Shown piece by piece: positions 1 through 11,860 of a DNA stretch of 64,000 nucleotides. How positions within the stretch are numbered: the first letter of the stretch is position 1; each line of letters starts with the position of its first letter. Below the pieces are notes generated by a model. That model had not been told where the DNA came from. It made no database searches and saw only the letters and a program-made list of their open reading frames with translations. The DNA comes from Xiphias gladius (lineage: Eukaryota; Chordata; Actinopteri; Istiophoriformes; Xiphiidae), in the NCBI RefSeq assembly GCF_016859285.1, contig NC_053414.1, positions 29,188,005-29,252,004 of the forward strand, written 5' to 3'. The position numbers were made by a program, and so were the translations under genes.

Positions 1-215
1 AGCTTGTTAGGTCATTTCTGTCATGTTTCACTCAAGTCATCATCATCATCTCTCAGACCAATAATGATGATTCAAAGCATTGTTCTGGTTGAACTTGCCT
101 AGTCACACAACTTATATTGTTTTCCTTTCAAGTTCCAAAGGAACCATGTGTTGTTTACCCCATTTTCTCCGGCATGCTCTGTTTTTTCAAATATGCAGCA
201 ATTCCTTTTTTACAG

Positions 216-3200
216 GTTCCCTTTGAAAGGCAATGTGCAAAAAATGACAACTGTATTGCTGAGCTTGAGGTGGATTTCAACTTCACGTACGTATATCTGA
301 CAACACACAGCACAGCAACTGTAAAATTAACATCACATGACTAAATGTAAGAAGTACTCTTTCTCTTAGGACTCCAACATTATTGGTAGCAGAAGGCAAC
401 TACTTCAACGTGTCTGTAAAACTGTCCAATCATGGTGATGACTCATACAACACCAGCCTTACAATGTACTATCCTGAAGGCCTCTCCTTCACTAGGATGA
501 CTCTTACAGAGGTGACTTAAACATCAAATTTCTATATATCCTAATATATATTTATATCCCAACATTGATGTACACTCAGTAGCCACGTTACTGTATACAA
601 CTGTACGCCTTATTGTTAAAGGGGCAGTCCATGGTTTTACATATCAAAGTCTGTTTACAGTTCTTGGGGAGTACTGCAGCATATGTGAAAGAAGTTGTAT
701 AAAGCCTTTTGTGTCTCCAGAGGGAACTGCAAGAAATCAGATGAATGTCCTCAATTGATTTCAATGGATTTCATCTCTGCTTGAGCCTAGAGGCTCCAAG
801 CTCCATTAGCCGCTCATAGCATAATACACCACAGTCTCCAAACAAACTGTTGGTGGTAAAGTCGCGCTTAGGGTAATCTAGGAAGAAGAAGAATGCATGG
901 AATAAAAAAGACGATATTTTTAATTCTTAATCTGGTTTTGGTTTGCCAATAATGTGACATGATGATTTGAGGGAGGACAAATAAAACCCCTGTTCCTGTT
1001 ACTACATGACTACATGATGGACTGATCTGTATTGTTACAGTTATTTACCTTCACAATGATAATTGAATTGACATGATCATTCACTCTTTTTATACTGGGC
1101 TTGGCTCCCAATTTATTAAAATGACTAATTATAAATTATATTACAAACAACCTTTAACCTCTATCAGAAAAAACCTCCACTGTCAAGTGCATAACTACTG
1201 CAAAGCTTACTTTCACATGTCTGTTCCAGAAGCATAGAACAGAAATGAAACAGAAATTTGTTTGAGGATTTGACAACCCACACAGGATGTATGGGTTGTC
1301 AGAGGGTTTTTAATCACAACATAAGACTCTGAGAACTCAGGCCATTTGAACTCACTCTTTCTTTAAACTTGCCTGAAAGTTTAAACTTAAACTCACCTGC
1401 AGTATATCAAAACAAAGTCAAGGATACGCAAACATCACAGCACTGAATGTAAACGTAAAGCTCTTATTCTAGAGGACCTCGGCTCATACTGGTTTGTGCA
1501 TATTTTTTCTTAAAACAGGCGACAAGACCAACGCTCCACAGCTGCCATGATCTAAACGTAGTTGACAAAACTGTATGCGGTGTCAGCCTTCCTGTGTATC
1601 GTAGCAGATCCACTGTGAGTCATACTGCACCCAGACACTTTCACAAAAGACAGAAGTAAAATGACATAAATGATGAAATGTGAGCAGCTCTCTGGACCTT
1701 TGACATTTACAACCTTGGTGACCTTTCTTATGTAGACTTCTCTTCTGAATCAAATCTAACATCATTGTCTTTTCTTATTGAGAAGGCAACATTTCAAACT
1801 TCTTTCTACACGGTGACTAGTAGGTACGAGTGGAATGACACAATCTCGATGACCATTATTGGAAAAAGGTAGAGGCCTTCTCCTGTAATCCAAAACACAC
1901 AAAAAAACCAAACATTTTCTCTGTATTATTAAAGTATTTTTCACTTTCATTACATATTTCATGTTCAATATTCACAAGAACTGCTTTCTGTATCCTCAGT
2001 GATAATGCAAACACCACCAAGACCAATTCCCTGACCAAAAGCATCCCAGTACAATTTGAAATTAAAATGGCAGTAACAGTGTAAGTATCACTATTCACAG
2101 AAATAGCATTTTATAACTGTACTTCTTATGTTTGCCCAGTAATTTTTATTATTTGTGATTATATTGTGATCATCTTGTATTCTTTTCAGGGGAGAAGGGA
2201 CCACCACCTATCTGAACTTCACAACAGAAGATACTGCAGCTAAAAAAATGAAGACTATATACGAGGTGAGGCAGTAAATTATTATGTAACAAGCAACCAT
2301 CAGGATGACTGATGATCACTGATCTAGTCATTAAGTACTATTTCAATCAAGTTGCAATTTTAAAACTGCATTCATTTATTTATTTATTTGCCACTTGGGG
2401 GACAGCTGACCCAGCTCAAAACAACAGTGACACATTCAGTGTTGCCAACCTAGCAACCTTCTCACTAAATATGATAACTTTTAAGACCCCGTCAGTGACT
2501 TATAATTAGAAAGCACCTAGTGACAGAGTAGTAGCGTGTTCAGGCAACCAATCAACAGCCACCCAGAAACATGTATGAGCTGTGAATGTGCATACCCAAC
2601 AACCAATCACTGATCCCCATCGTTTGGCCAATGGAACTCGTTCTCCTTTGTTATGATGATATGATATGACTTAAGTTTTAATTTTCCTCATAATACACAA
2701 AGTTTAATACCAGGGTCTGGATCCTCTCCACTAACAACACTTCAGTTGCACAGCTGTTACAACAGCCTACATTAAAAGTTTTTTAGATTAAAGGTAGACT
2801 AATTTTCATATTGATGAAGAGCTTCACAAATAAATAGTAAATAAATAAGCTAGTTAGAATGAGTTCAGTTTAGCTTGGCTTTCTTTTTTTTCATTACGTT
2901 CACTTGTTAAAATCTTGTATTTACAGTATGTAAATAGTTACATTATGCCATCACGGATATGTAATATGTAAGACATAATCTAGCCACATCTAGCACATTT
3001 AAGAGCTGGCTGTAGCTACTTTCCATTGAAAATAGCCTGGAATACTGGATACATAATCACCTTATAAAGTAGTTATGGGGAATGTGCTAGAAAACAGTTG
3101 CTTAGTTACACATCCAGCAGAAACAGAGCAACATTATTTATAAATTTGTGTTATTTAACACAAATTTATTTAGAGTGTTGTTTCTGTCTACCTGCCAAAT

Positions 3201-5048
3201 GTTAGTCCAATGTTATTTTTAGTCTGTTTTGCTCTTTACCAACTCCAGGGTGAATTATCTTGGTCTTTAGTTGCTAAAGCCCAACTTTGTTAACTAGCTA
3301 GTCGCTAAATTTAGCTGCCGGCTGCTAGGTGGTGGGCAGCTAGTGTACGGCACAAAATCTATAGTATAACCGCTGTGTTTTTTATGGGTGTTCATATGAA
3401 CTAAAGAAATAAGACATAACGTGCTACTTAGTAAGCTTTAGAGGTTCTTGTAGAAAGATTTTGTTACCTTTGGACAGAGCCAGACTAGCTGTTCCCTCAC
3501 AGACATAATAATGGCATTCATCTTCTCATCTGACTCTTGACAGTAAAGTGAATAAGCATATTTCCCAAAATGTTAAGCTGTTCTTCCCAACTGTCTCTCA
3601 CCATTCACAGATAGCTAATCCTGGTTTGAAGGCTTTTCCTGTCAGTGTGTCCTTGTTCTTCCCATTTAAACTGGAACATAACTTTGAAATGATGAACTAT
3701 GAAATCTCCGTCGCGCAGGTAATTTGGTCACTGCCAGAATACTCCTTACTTACACTGATACTGTGTATAAAATTACAAATTCTTAATACTTACCAATTAT
3801 TTTTTCTCATTTAAGAACAAAACTCAATGCAACATTACTGAGATCAATTCTAAAGTAAGTAAAACATATTCAGTATGAAAATATTCTATCTCAACGTCAT
3901 GAAAGTACAAATCTCTTAAAAAAATGAACTGTTGTTGTATTACAGGAATGCGGTGTGCCAGAAAAATACTGCAAAACCATATTGTGTGACACTTTTATCC
4001 TGGACAGAGAATCAGTCACTGAGTTTATATTGTCAGCAGACTTACAATTTAGGGATCTCAAAAAGTATGCAGAGGTATGTAGCAAACACACATACAGGTA
4101 GAATACACACCCCATATACCACTGAAAGTGGTGATTATCTAATTCATTGACATACACTTTGCTTTGCAGAATATTGCCTTTCTGAAACGATATACTGGAG
4201 ACAGCACGGAGATTAAATTTAAATGCATTATACATGTTAGCTACGACAAGCAACGATATGTGTTGGATTCTCGTAAACAGGAGGTATGCTGAAGTTTGAC
4301 AACAGTAATGCCATTTCAAAGATACTGCTTTTAATGCTTTTCAGTATACCTAATGTATTATATTTATTAACAGAATAAATATGGTTTTACACAGGACAAG
4401 ACTCGTGAAACTGGCTTATGGAGAGACAATGATTCAACGATGAAATCGGTACATTCCGTCGTCACTTGAAAAGCAAAAAGTCCAAGAAATTTCTGATCCT
4501 CACTCATTAAGCTTCGGTCCCACTTGGAAATCTCGTGTTTTTTCTGCCAACAGACAGAAGTTCGGGTTGAGCTCATAATTCCTCCGAATCAGATGCTCAT
4601 TATCTTAACTGGAGCAGGAATGGGATTGTTGCTTCTGATCATAATCACAGCAATCATGTTTAAGGTGAGAGTTGATTGCCAGATCGTAGAGTTTCATACC
4701 AAACCACAATCCTACCGCATAAAATATTGAGAGCTTTTGTGTGAGTGTGAGTAATTGAATTAAAAAGATTTAAAAGAATTTTTTGGCATTTCATCTAATG
4801 ACTTTTCTTCTGTCTGTCACAAGCTGGGTTGCTTCAAGAGGAAAACATATTATCAAGAACAAGAGGAAGAAGTTGCTCTTCAGGCTGACACCCCCACTGA
4901 GTCCACCCCAGCCCCTGATAAAGGGTTAATCATCCAGTCAGAGACTGAAGGCAAATCTGACCAGCCTTCAGAAGAAAAAGTACTTCTTGATGATGGTGAT
5001 ACAAATGGCAGCACCCCACTGACTGATACAGCGGAGGGTCTGGAGTAA
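216..5048 (+). CDS. Integrin alpha chain, leukocyte (I-domain) type, 3' part only
   Basis: This is the carboxy-terminal part of a cell-surface adhesion receptor alpha subunit that would pair with a beta chain (beta-2 type expected). Thirteen exons fit consensus splice sites and sum to 450 codons with no phase conflict: 216-286, 370-511, 1519-1614, 1786-1868, 2000-2080, 2190-2265, 3611-3718, 3816-3854, 3946-4074, 4170-4283, 4374-4448, 4554-4664, 4824-5048. The first begins VPFERQCAKNDNC, the calf-1 start seen in alpha-M/alpha-X chains (PFEKNCGNDN). Calf-2 follows, then a hydrophobic helix (LIILTGAGMGLLLLIIITAI) and a tail of about 70 residues. The membrane-proximal GFFKR motif is GCFKR here. 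The tail is acidic and rich in Pro, Ser and Thr, ending TAEGLE. Ligand-binding exons lie left of the window. The 75-nt exon at 4374 is the least certain. Family assignment is strong; the exact member (alpha-M, -X, -D, -L or -E-like) is not resolved. Confidence 0.85.
605..890. repeat. Dispersed fish-type repeat in integrin intron
   Basis: Intronic stretch beginning TTAAAGGGGCAGTCCA and continuing about 280 bases with no coding signal. It resembles a repeat I recall as widespread in teleost introns. No terminal inverted repeats were identified; class unknown. Confidence 0.4.
2440..2610 (+). repeat. Dispersed repeat, inverted relative to the copy near 9.0 kb
   Basis: The stretch starting GTGTTGCCAACCTAGCAACC is related, on the opposite strand, to 9004-9115 (reverse complement starts GTGTTGCCAACGTAGCACC). 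Both contain the same core of a 'gacttttagc / tagcgactttctag' type. This is an old interspersed repeat of unknown class in the intron between integrin exons ending 2265 and starting 3611. The rest of that intron is AT-rich with no signal seen. Confidence 0.5.
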
Positions 5049-5147
5049 AAAAAAAAACAAATTTACCACCATCAAAGTGGGCTGACATATGCTCAAGTTA
5101 TAAAGCATTCAGCATGGACAGAGGGCCTTTATTAGTGAGCAGCATCG

Positions 5148-5332
5148 CTAAAGGAACGGTCATTTTGGGAAATATGTTTATTTGATTCCCCACAAAGAGT
5201 TACATAAGAAGATTTATACCACTCTCAAATCTGTTTACTGAATATAAAGCTGGAGCCAGGAGACAGCTTGCTTAGCTTAGCATAAAGATGGGAAACAAGG
5301 GGAAGTGCTAGCATGGCTCTGTCCGAAGGTAA
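5148..5332 (+). repeat. Dispersed teleost repeat downstream of integrin gene
   Basis: The stretch has the diagnostic order 'ttgggaaatatg', 'gagttacataagaagatttatacc', 'gcttagcttagcataaag' and 'ctagcatggctctgtccgaagg'. I recall this as a very common teleost repeat, often found near 3' ends. It is non-coding; class not assigned. Confidence 0.6.
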
Positions 5333-5334
5333 CA

Positions 5335-5590
5335 ACATCTGTCAAGTCAGGTCAAATTTTATTCATATAGCCCAAGACCACACATCAAAAATTTGCCTCA
5401 AGGGGTTTTACAATCTGTACAGCATTGTGAAACCCTCTGTCCTTAGACCCATGAAATGGATAAGGAAAAACTCCCCCCAAAAACCCTTTAACGGGACAAA
5501 AAAAGGCAGGAAATCTCATGGAGGAGCAACAGAGGAGGGATCCCTCTTGACGGACAGACGTGCAGTAGATGTCGTGTGTACAGTATAAAT
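5335..5590 (+). repeat. Dispersed repeat ('caaattttattcatatagcccaagaccaca' type)
   Basis: The segment opens with a 'tcaaattttattcatatagc' start, then 'cctcaaggggttttacaatctgtacagc' and 'ccctctgtccttagaccc', a common fish interspersed repeat by recall. The 91-codon reading frame across it is a by-product of the repeat and not a gene. Confidence 0.6.
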
Positions 5591-5861
5591 CAACATAGCA
5601 GACCTACAATATGGAAAATCAGGATGACAACATTATAGACTCTAAACATATGTGAAGAAAATGATAGGACAGCAGATAGGACCTGTGCCACACAACCTCC
5701 TCTCCACCATGTAGACCTGGAAAGAGAACAGACTACACAACCACACAAGAGGCAAAACCAAGCACATCATTCACACATAACCACCATCTTAGAGGTACTC
5801 TAAAGCTCACTGATTAACATGTCATATCTCCTTTGATTAATTCATACAAAAATGGTAAAGG

Positions 5862-6290
5862 GACAGTTTGCTCAGTCATCATGGAGATGGCTAAATATGG
5901 AACTTGGGTCACGTGGTAATTGGTAGTCCTAAAGATAAGGTCCTCCTAGAAAAGAAAATTGGCATGGTCTATTACATCACATGCAATGACCTATGGGGAA
6001 AACTATGTAGGTTGAACAGTAATGACCCTGGACAAGAGACTGAAAGAAGACCGGAAACATCAGATGTCTGTGAACGCGGTCATGGCATTGACTGGGAAAA
6101 CATGAAGGTTCATCCACCAAGAGTCAGTGGATGGCCAGAGATAGATCAAGGAGGCCGTACACATCAAAAATAGAGACTTTAGCAGTTACAGTTGCCCTCC
6201 GTAAATGACAACCTGTTATCATGTTACTGATGTTCCAAACCTATAGTAGGTCATGTGATGACAACTGAGCAAACTCTATTTGCTAAAGAA
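5862..6290 (+). mobile_element. Penelope-like retroelement fragment with GIY-YIG endonuclease remnant
   Basis: A plus-strand frame at 5904-6173 reads SPKDKVLLEKKIGMVYYITC near its start and GHGIDWENMKV further on. This matches the order of motifs in the GIY-YIG endonuclease at the end of Penelope-like reverse-transcriptase elements (SPKDK..., GVVY.I.C..C, ...H.IDW). No reverse-transcriptase portion was seen nearby, so only the end of the element remains. The fragment is bracketed by an imperfect inverted repeat: 'gtttgctcagtcatca' from 5868 and 'tgatgacaactgagcaaac' ending about 6273. Degraded and not functional. Confidence 0.6.
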
Positions 6291-6294
6291 GAAA

Positions 6295-9000
6295 GCAAAA
6301 TCTCCACAAAAAGCTTAGTTAAGGTTTTATTGTCAAATCATAGCATTGTGTTTTTATTCAGAGCCTTGAATTTACATTCCTGTTCAGGCTACCTTAGGGA
6401 AAAAAAATTTTAAATTCAACCATCTAAGTAAAATTCTCCTTCAACACTGCAGAGACCCAAGTCTTAATTCCTTGTAGTATTATATCCGGCTTGGACATGT
6501 GATCCCCTTATCTCAAGTGTTTGTGTTTGTAGATGGAAAGCTGGCAATGATTAACCCCCTTGTCACTTCATTAACATCTCCTAATCTTTTAGTATCCCTG
6601 GCCTGGCGTGCCTTCTCTACCAATGTATGTATTATTTACATTGTAATATACTGTGACATTACGACTAGACAGCTTTTAGCTATTTCTGATCTTCAGCACA
6701 GGTATTTATTGAGCAAGCAGTTCAAGTTCTACTTGTATTATATCTGACTACTTGTTAAAAGGTTTTTTATTTTTGACAATTTGAGGGGATGCAGTGGAAC
6801 ATTAAATGCATTGTTTATTGATTACTGATCTCACAAAACACTGTCTTTTTTAGAAGCAGTCCTGGGTAGGTTATTGGTTCATTAAGGACATGGGACATAA
6901 AATCAGTGAAGTAAGATGAAATTTTAGAGATTTTTAGATCGGGGACAACTTTGATCCAAAGAACTAAGATCATTTTAGATATTTATGAATTCAAGATTAT
7001 GTTGTCAAAAATACAATAACAATAGAAAGTAAAAACCTTAAAATAAAGATACACATTTCAAAAGGTATTTCAAAATTATACTCAAGTCTTCAACAATTAA
7101 ACACAGAAAACATGTATTATTCATATTAAACAAAATGGGAAACAAAGGGCTCTCTCAGCAAATCGCAAATTGGGTCAAAGGAGAAAAGTGGAAAGCAACC
7201 TCTCATCTTTTGGAGAGAATTTATCTGAAGAAAGTAACTTATTTTTGTACTCCTGCCCAAAAGAGGTCTTATTCAAATCAGTCCGTTGGAGATCCTGTGG
7301 GAGTAAGTATTTATGTAAAGCAGCAGGTTGCTTATAACAATGGAACCCAGGTGGGTACATTTGTTGTCCTGGACAAAATGGATTATCATTTTTGTGTTTA
7401 TTTTTGAGATCATATTTGGGTAAGTGTGCATTTTTATAAAAATATGTTCCAGTGTAATGTTTTGGCCTCCTGTTATTTGTGTATGTATTTTTCTTTTGCT
7501 TTTTATATGTTCAATATGTTGTTTGTGCAGTGTTGTGCAGTAATTTTGTTACATGTTTTATGCTCTTTATCAGTAAAAATAAGAACTGAGAAAAAAAAAA
7601 AACAGTCTGGGTGAGTGTTTTCATGGGGGAGCAGGACCATGTCTACAGCCTAGGTGGCAGGAGGTGTATAAACTGAATAGGGAAGCCCTCACAGATACAT
7701 GGGTACGTGGTTGTTTGGGACAGCTAACCATTTAGGTCGGGCTTTATAGCATCCGGGGTGTAGGCATGTAGTTTCACACTCATCACAGGGTATTTAGCTC
7801 AAAACACCCCTGTGCCTAAGTAAAGTCTAACATAGCTGCTAGTTCGACTGCAGACTCTTATCATAAATTTTAATTTCTTTTAATTTTTTTACTTTTTTAA
7901 TACTGTACTGATGTATCAAATAGGATAATATCAAGTCCTAGGATAAAGTCCTAATAATAATAAAGCAGTTTATAATATAATGCGCTATGCATGTATGCGT
8001 ATGTATTTGCTTTTTACTATAATGATTCAGCTTTTTGACAACAGGGAAGATGACCCAATGCATGTGGACAGAGCTGGCTGAACTTACGCAATGGTCGAAA
8101 ACATGTTTGCAGTTCTGCAATTTGAAGTCGTCCTACTAGGCAAACAAATCCAAAAGGACAAGGTACGAAAGCAAGTCAGAGAAAGGCAGCAGGTCTAAAA
8201 TCAGGTACAGACTACAGGCAGAATATGTGGAGCAGAAACAGAGAAACAGGGTATTGGATCAAGGTCAGGGTGGAGTAGGATTGGATAACTTGGAAACTGT
8301 CCACTAAATCAAGGCATCTAGTGGACAGATTATAAATGGAAAGTTCTGGAAAGTATGAAAATGCAACATTTGGCATTGTGAGAGGTTTGAGGTTAAAAGG
8401 GGAAGAAAGAAATATATCAAGGATAGTTAGTTCCTGTTTGATAGTCTAGGGCTAGGCTACCACAAAAATGAAAACAAAATCATCAACAGGTTTTCTTGCA
8501 TGAAAGAGAAAGGGACAGACATTTAAATACTGGACATTAACATGTGTTAAGATTGTTTTTCACAGATTCAGTATTTTGATGCAGCTGAATTCCCAATGAA
8601 GCTTTTCTCATTTACATGTTTTTCTGTTTCTGTTGTCAGACAACGGAACAAGTATGAAATGGTGACTTAAATGCGGCCCATTAAGACTACATGTTAACCA
8701 ACAGTCACTTCCAAGCCATTTCCAAGCTGCTGCTCTGCACTGCTAAAGTCCTGATTTTTTAACCATGGTGTCGTCTGACAGAATCGCCATACACATGAGT
8801 TAAATACAACAGCTGAGCTGTGATTCCAGCTATATTTACTTGTAAAATGATCACTCAGAGAGAAAGTTAGAAGCTCTTTTACATCTATGCAGCTGCCGTG
8901 TGGTCAGTCTAATGAGCAGATAGAGAGGTATGCCTGCAGAGGGAAAATCCCAACCCTGCGCTCGCGGCACAATACTGATGACTCTCTTCTACATAATGTA
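6295..9000. other. Intergenic, no gene seen
   Basis: AT-rich spacer between the two integrin copies. Short frames occur on both strands but none has splice signals, domains or a recognisable product. 8130-8470 ('ccaaaaggacaaggtacgaaa', 'aggtacagactacaggcag') looks repeat-like and is reminiscent of another common fish repeat, but I cannot name it. Confidence 0.5.
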
Positions 9001-9001
9001 G

Positions 9002-9175
9002 CTGAGGTTTGTCTAGAAAGTCGCTAGATTTGTCATTATGTGCTTTTGTGAGGAAAAGTTGCTAAAAGTCAGTAAATCTATCGACAAAGGTGCTACGTTG
9101 GCAACACTGCCTGTAAACACCTGTTTACAGGCAAACACCTGTAAACACCCCCCTGATGACGTAATGCAAACAGTT
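9002..9175 (-). repeat. Dispersed repeat upstream of second integrin copy
   Basis: Reverse complement of the repeat type at 2440-2610, sharing a 'cagtgttgccaac' end and internal blocks. It lies about 230 bases before the signal-peptide exon of the second integrin copy and so may sit inside its promoter region. The 62-codon frame on the plus strand here is not a gene. Confidence 0.45.
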
Positions 9176-9949
9176 TTTCCAATTCATTTTGAACATTTTG
9201 AGCACTCAGTCACGGCATTCAGCTGACCAGTGGTGTAACTACATCACTTAGCCAGACAGTCATGGACATTTGTGTTTACATGGCTGGCCCCTGCTGGTTC
9301 AGTTCAGCCAAAAAGTGACTTCAGCAAACTTACCCCTCCCCTTTTCCAGCCCCTGACCCCTTGTAGTCATTTTCATATAGTCCCTTAGTCTGGAGAAGGC
9401 TGATGGAAAAGATGCATGTAAAGAATCAGATCGTCTGGCTCACCTTATTGGTAGCTGTTGGTAAGATCTACAAAAATATTCATCTACGAAAGTAAATAAA
9501 CAGTATAAGGATACTTTATGTGTGAAGGCTGTAATCTTGAGGAATGATATCCATGTGCCAAGATGTTTTGCAGGTCTTTTGTTGTATCTTTTGTCTTTCA
9601 GTCTGCCATTTTTATCTATTCATTTAACACAATACTTATCACTCACCAATTTTCGTGTAATTTGCTTTGTTAAAATGGAATTTGCTAAGCCTATATAAAA
9701 AACACAAGGTCAAAGTATGATGAGACAGGGCAGTTTAATGAGAGCCCTGACATCTTATGGTTTAGTCCAGATGGCGTTGAGTCTTCCTTGTGCTACTCGG
9801 AGTATTTGCTTCAAGTCACATTATCTAGCATAACATTTTGCAATAACTAAAGGCAAGGTGGATCAATCTACAAAGAAAACAGAGTGTGGGTTTTCAAATT
9901 CTGGTAATGAACAAGGTTGACAAGAGTTCAGCCAAATCTCTGATCCAGG

Positions 9950-11262
9950 GACAGCTGCAACAAACCCTCTCTGCCCAATTAGTTCCTCAAACTAAATAAA
10001 AAACAAATAAGACTCACCTGTGTTAATTTTCAGTGTTCACATGAGCTGAAATAACCAATAAATGAAGATTTTACTGCATAAAAAGGGGCAGATTGTTCCA
10101 AGGGCGAAGACGAGAGCTGTCTGAGAGCATCAGAAATGTTATTAAAAAAACTTAACAATTCCAAAGCTTACAAGGCAATCACCAAAGATCTTGAGTCCCC
10201 TGTTTCAGCAGTTCATAATGTTATCAAGAAGTTTCACAGTCATAAAATTGTTGAGATGCTTCCAAGATGTGGTGCTAAGAAGAAAATCAATGAGAGAAGT
10301 CTGTGAAGGTGGATGCGGAATGTGGAAAAAACCCCACACAAGAAATCTAAAGAGCTTCAGGCTGACCTGGAGCAATCTGGAGTGGTGGTTTCAGCCTGTA
10401 CCATAAGTCACACACTAAACCAAGCAGGGCTCCATGGACGAAGGCCAAGGAGGACAATTCAATTGGAAGAAAGGCAAAAAAAGAAAAGACGCATGTTTTG
10501 ACATTTCATAGATAATTCACAATCTTTCTGGGATAATGGACTATGGACAGATGGAACCAAAGTAGAGCTCTTTGGGAATGCAGTGCATCAGTTTATTCAT
10601 TGGTGATGAAATGAAGCCCATAAGGAAAAGAACACCCTACCTACAGTAAAACATGGTGGAGTTTCTATCATGCTGTGGGGCCGCTTTGTTGCCTCTGGTA
10701 CTGGAGGAACTGAATGTATCAAAGGAATGATTAAATCAGGAGATTACCAAGGCATTTAAGAGCTAAATGTGTTACCGAGTGTCATGAAAACTAGGTTTGA
10801 GGCGAAGGTCTGGGGTCTTTCAGCCGGACAACGACCCAAAGACCACATCCAGCAATGCAAAAGAATGGTTGAAAAGCAAAGGATGGACTGTTTTAAATTG
10901 GCCAGCAATGGGCCCTGACCTAAATCCCATTGAAAACCTTTGGAGGGAGCTGAAATCTGCCATTGCCAAAAATAACTTCTCCAAACTTAAGAGAGCTTGA
11001 ATGCATGGCAATGGAAGAGTAGCAGAAACTACCAGCAGACAGACGCAATAAACTTCTAGATGGCTACAAAATAGACGCTGTAATTTTTGCCAAATATGAA
11101 GTGAAGGCTGCCAATAATTGTGTCTTATGTAGGTTTTGTCTTTTTATTTTATTTTCTTCAGTAACCTTGGACATTTTATTAAAATATTTGGATTATACAA
11201 AAGATAATCTAAATTCTCTACTTAAAATTCAGGGGTGCCAATACTTTCAACCAAGACTGCAA
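9950..11262 (+). mobile_element. Tc1-like DNA transposon, degraded, in intron 1 of integrin copy 2
   Basis: Plus-strand pieces of a Tc1/mariner transposase lie in order. A helix-turn-helix region is at about 10110-10300 (ESIRNVIKKLNNSKAYKAI in translation). Then come HGRRPRRT at 10430, LWTDGTKVELFGN at 10540 (first catalytic Asp), [12 protein letters not shown] at 10650, and the frame at 10797-11000 with DNDPKTTS and LNPIENLW, the second Asp and final Glu of the DD34E triad. Stops and frame changes interrupt it, so it is inactive. The right end shows 'caggggtgccaatactttcaaccaagactg' type sequence at about 11231-11262, as in Tc1 termini. I could not find the matching left terminus, so the left boundary is approximate. 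Confidence 0.8.
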
Positions 11263-11339
11263 AAACTAATGTCAGAATTTATGGGCTGGAATACGGACTG
11301 GAGAGGGTTGATTGAAATTATTAAATGAGTTGATATCTT

Positions 11340-11860
11340 GAACAAAACCGACCCACAACTGGCTTTGCAAATAGACTTAATTATAAGAATATTCAACAAT
11401 GGTACCTTTAGTTAATAGTGAACCTTGAATTTCAGCTATGCACACTCAGTTTCCTTTGCAAATGGATATTGCAACCTATTCATGCACCTTTCACCCTACC
11501 AGTGTCATATTTTTCTGTGGCCCAGAGTGTTCAAGGTGCACTTTCTAAGAAAGGGTGTTGGTCCTCTGTGAGTGCAAACATGGTTGCTGTGTCAAGTGGA
11601 GGAGCTGGAACAGAAGGCATGATTATCCACAGATTTTACTCCCGTCTGGAAGAGATGGGTATGGTGTTCATGGATGGAAATACCTGTGATCGTCTAGCAT
11701 TTATTACCAGTCCTGTACCTGCAACACCAGCGCCAATGGTGACACCCCATCCTCCCAGGGTTTGGAGGGGTGTTTTGAGATAGAAACATGTTATCCTGAA
11801 TAATTGGCTTTAAAATAAGTCAGCTGGGGGTCAGTAAGTTGGACTGATGCAGGAGAGAAC
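11340..11860. other. Unassigned stretch between Tc1 and hAT remnants
   Basis: A 121-codon plus-strand frame (11418-11783) covers most of this stretch, but its translation has no domain I recognise, no splice context and no similarity to integrin exons. It may be the non-coding end of the neighbouring hAT element. Confidence 0.35.

Noticed and set aside
3897-4319. 140-codon minus-strand frame
   Set aside because: Runs antisense across two well-supported integrin exons (3946-4074 and 4170-4283); shadow frame.
11418-11783. 121-codon plus-strand frame as a gene
   Set aside because: No recognisable domain, lies between two transposon remnants, and has no integrin-like or splice features.
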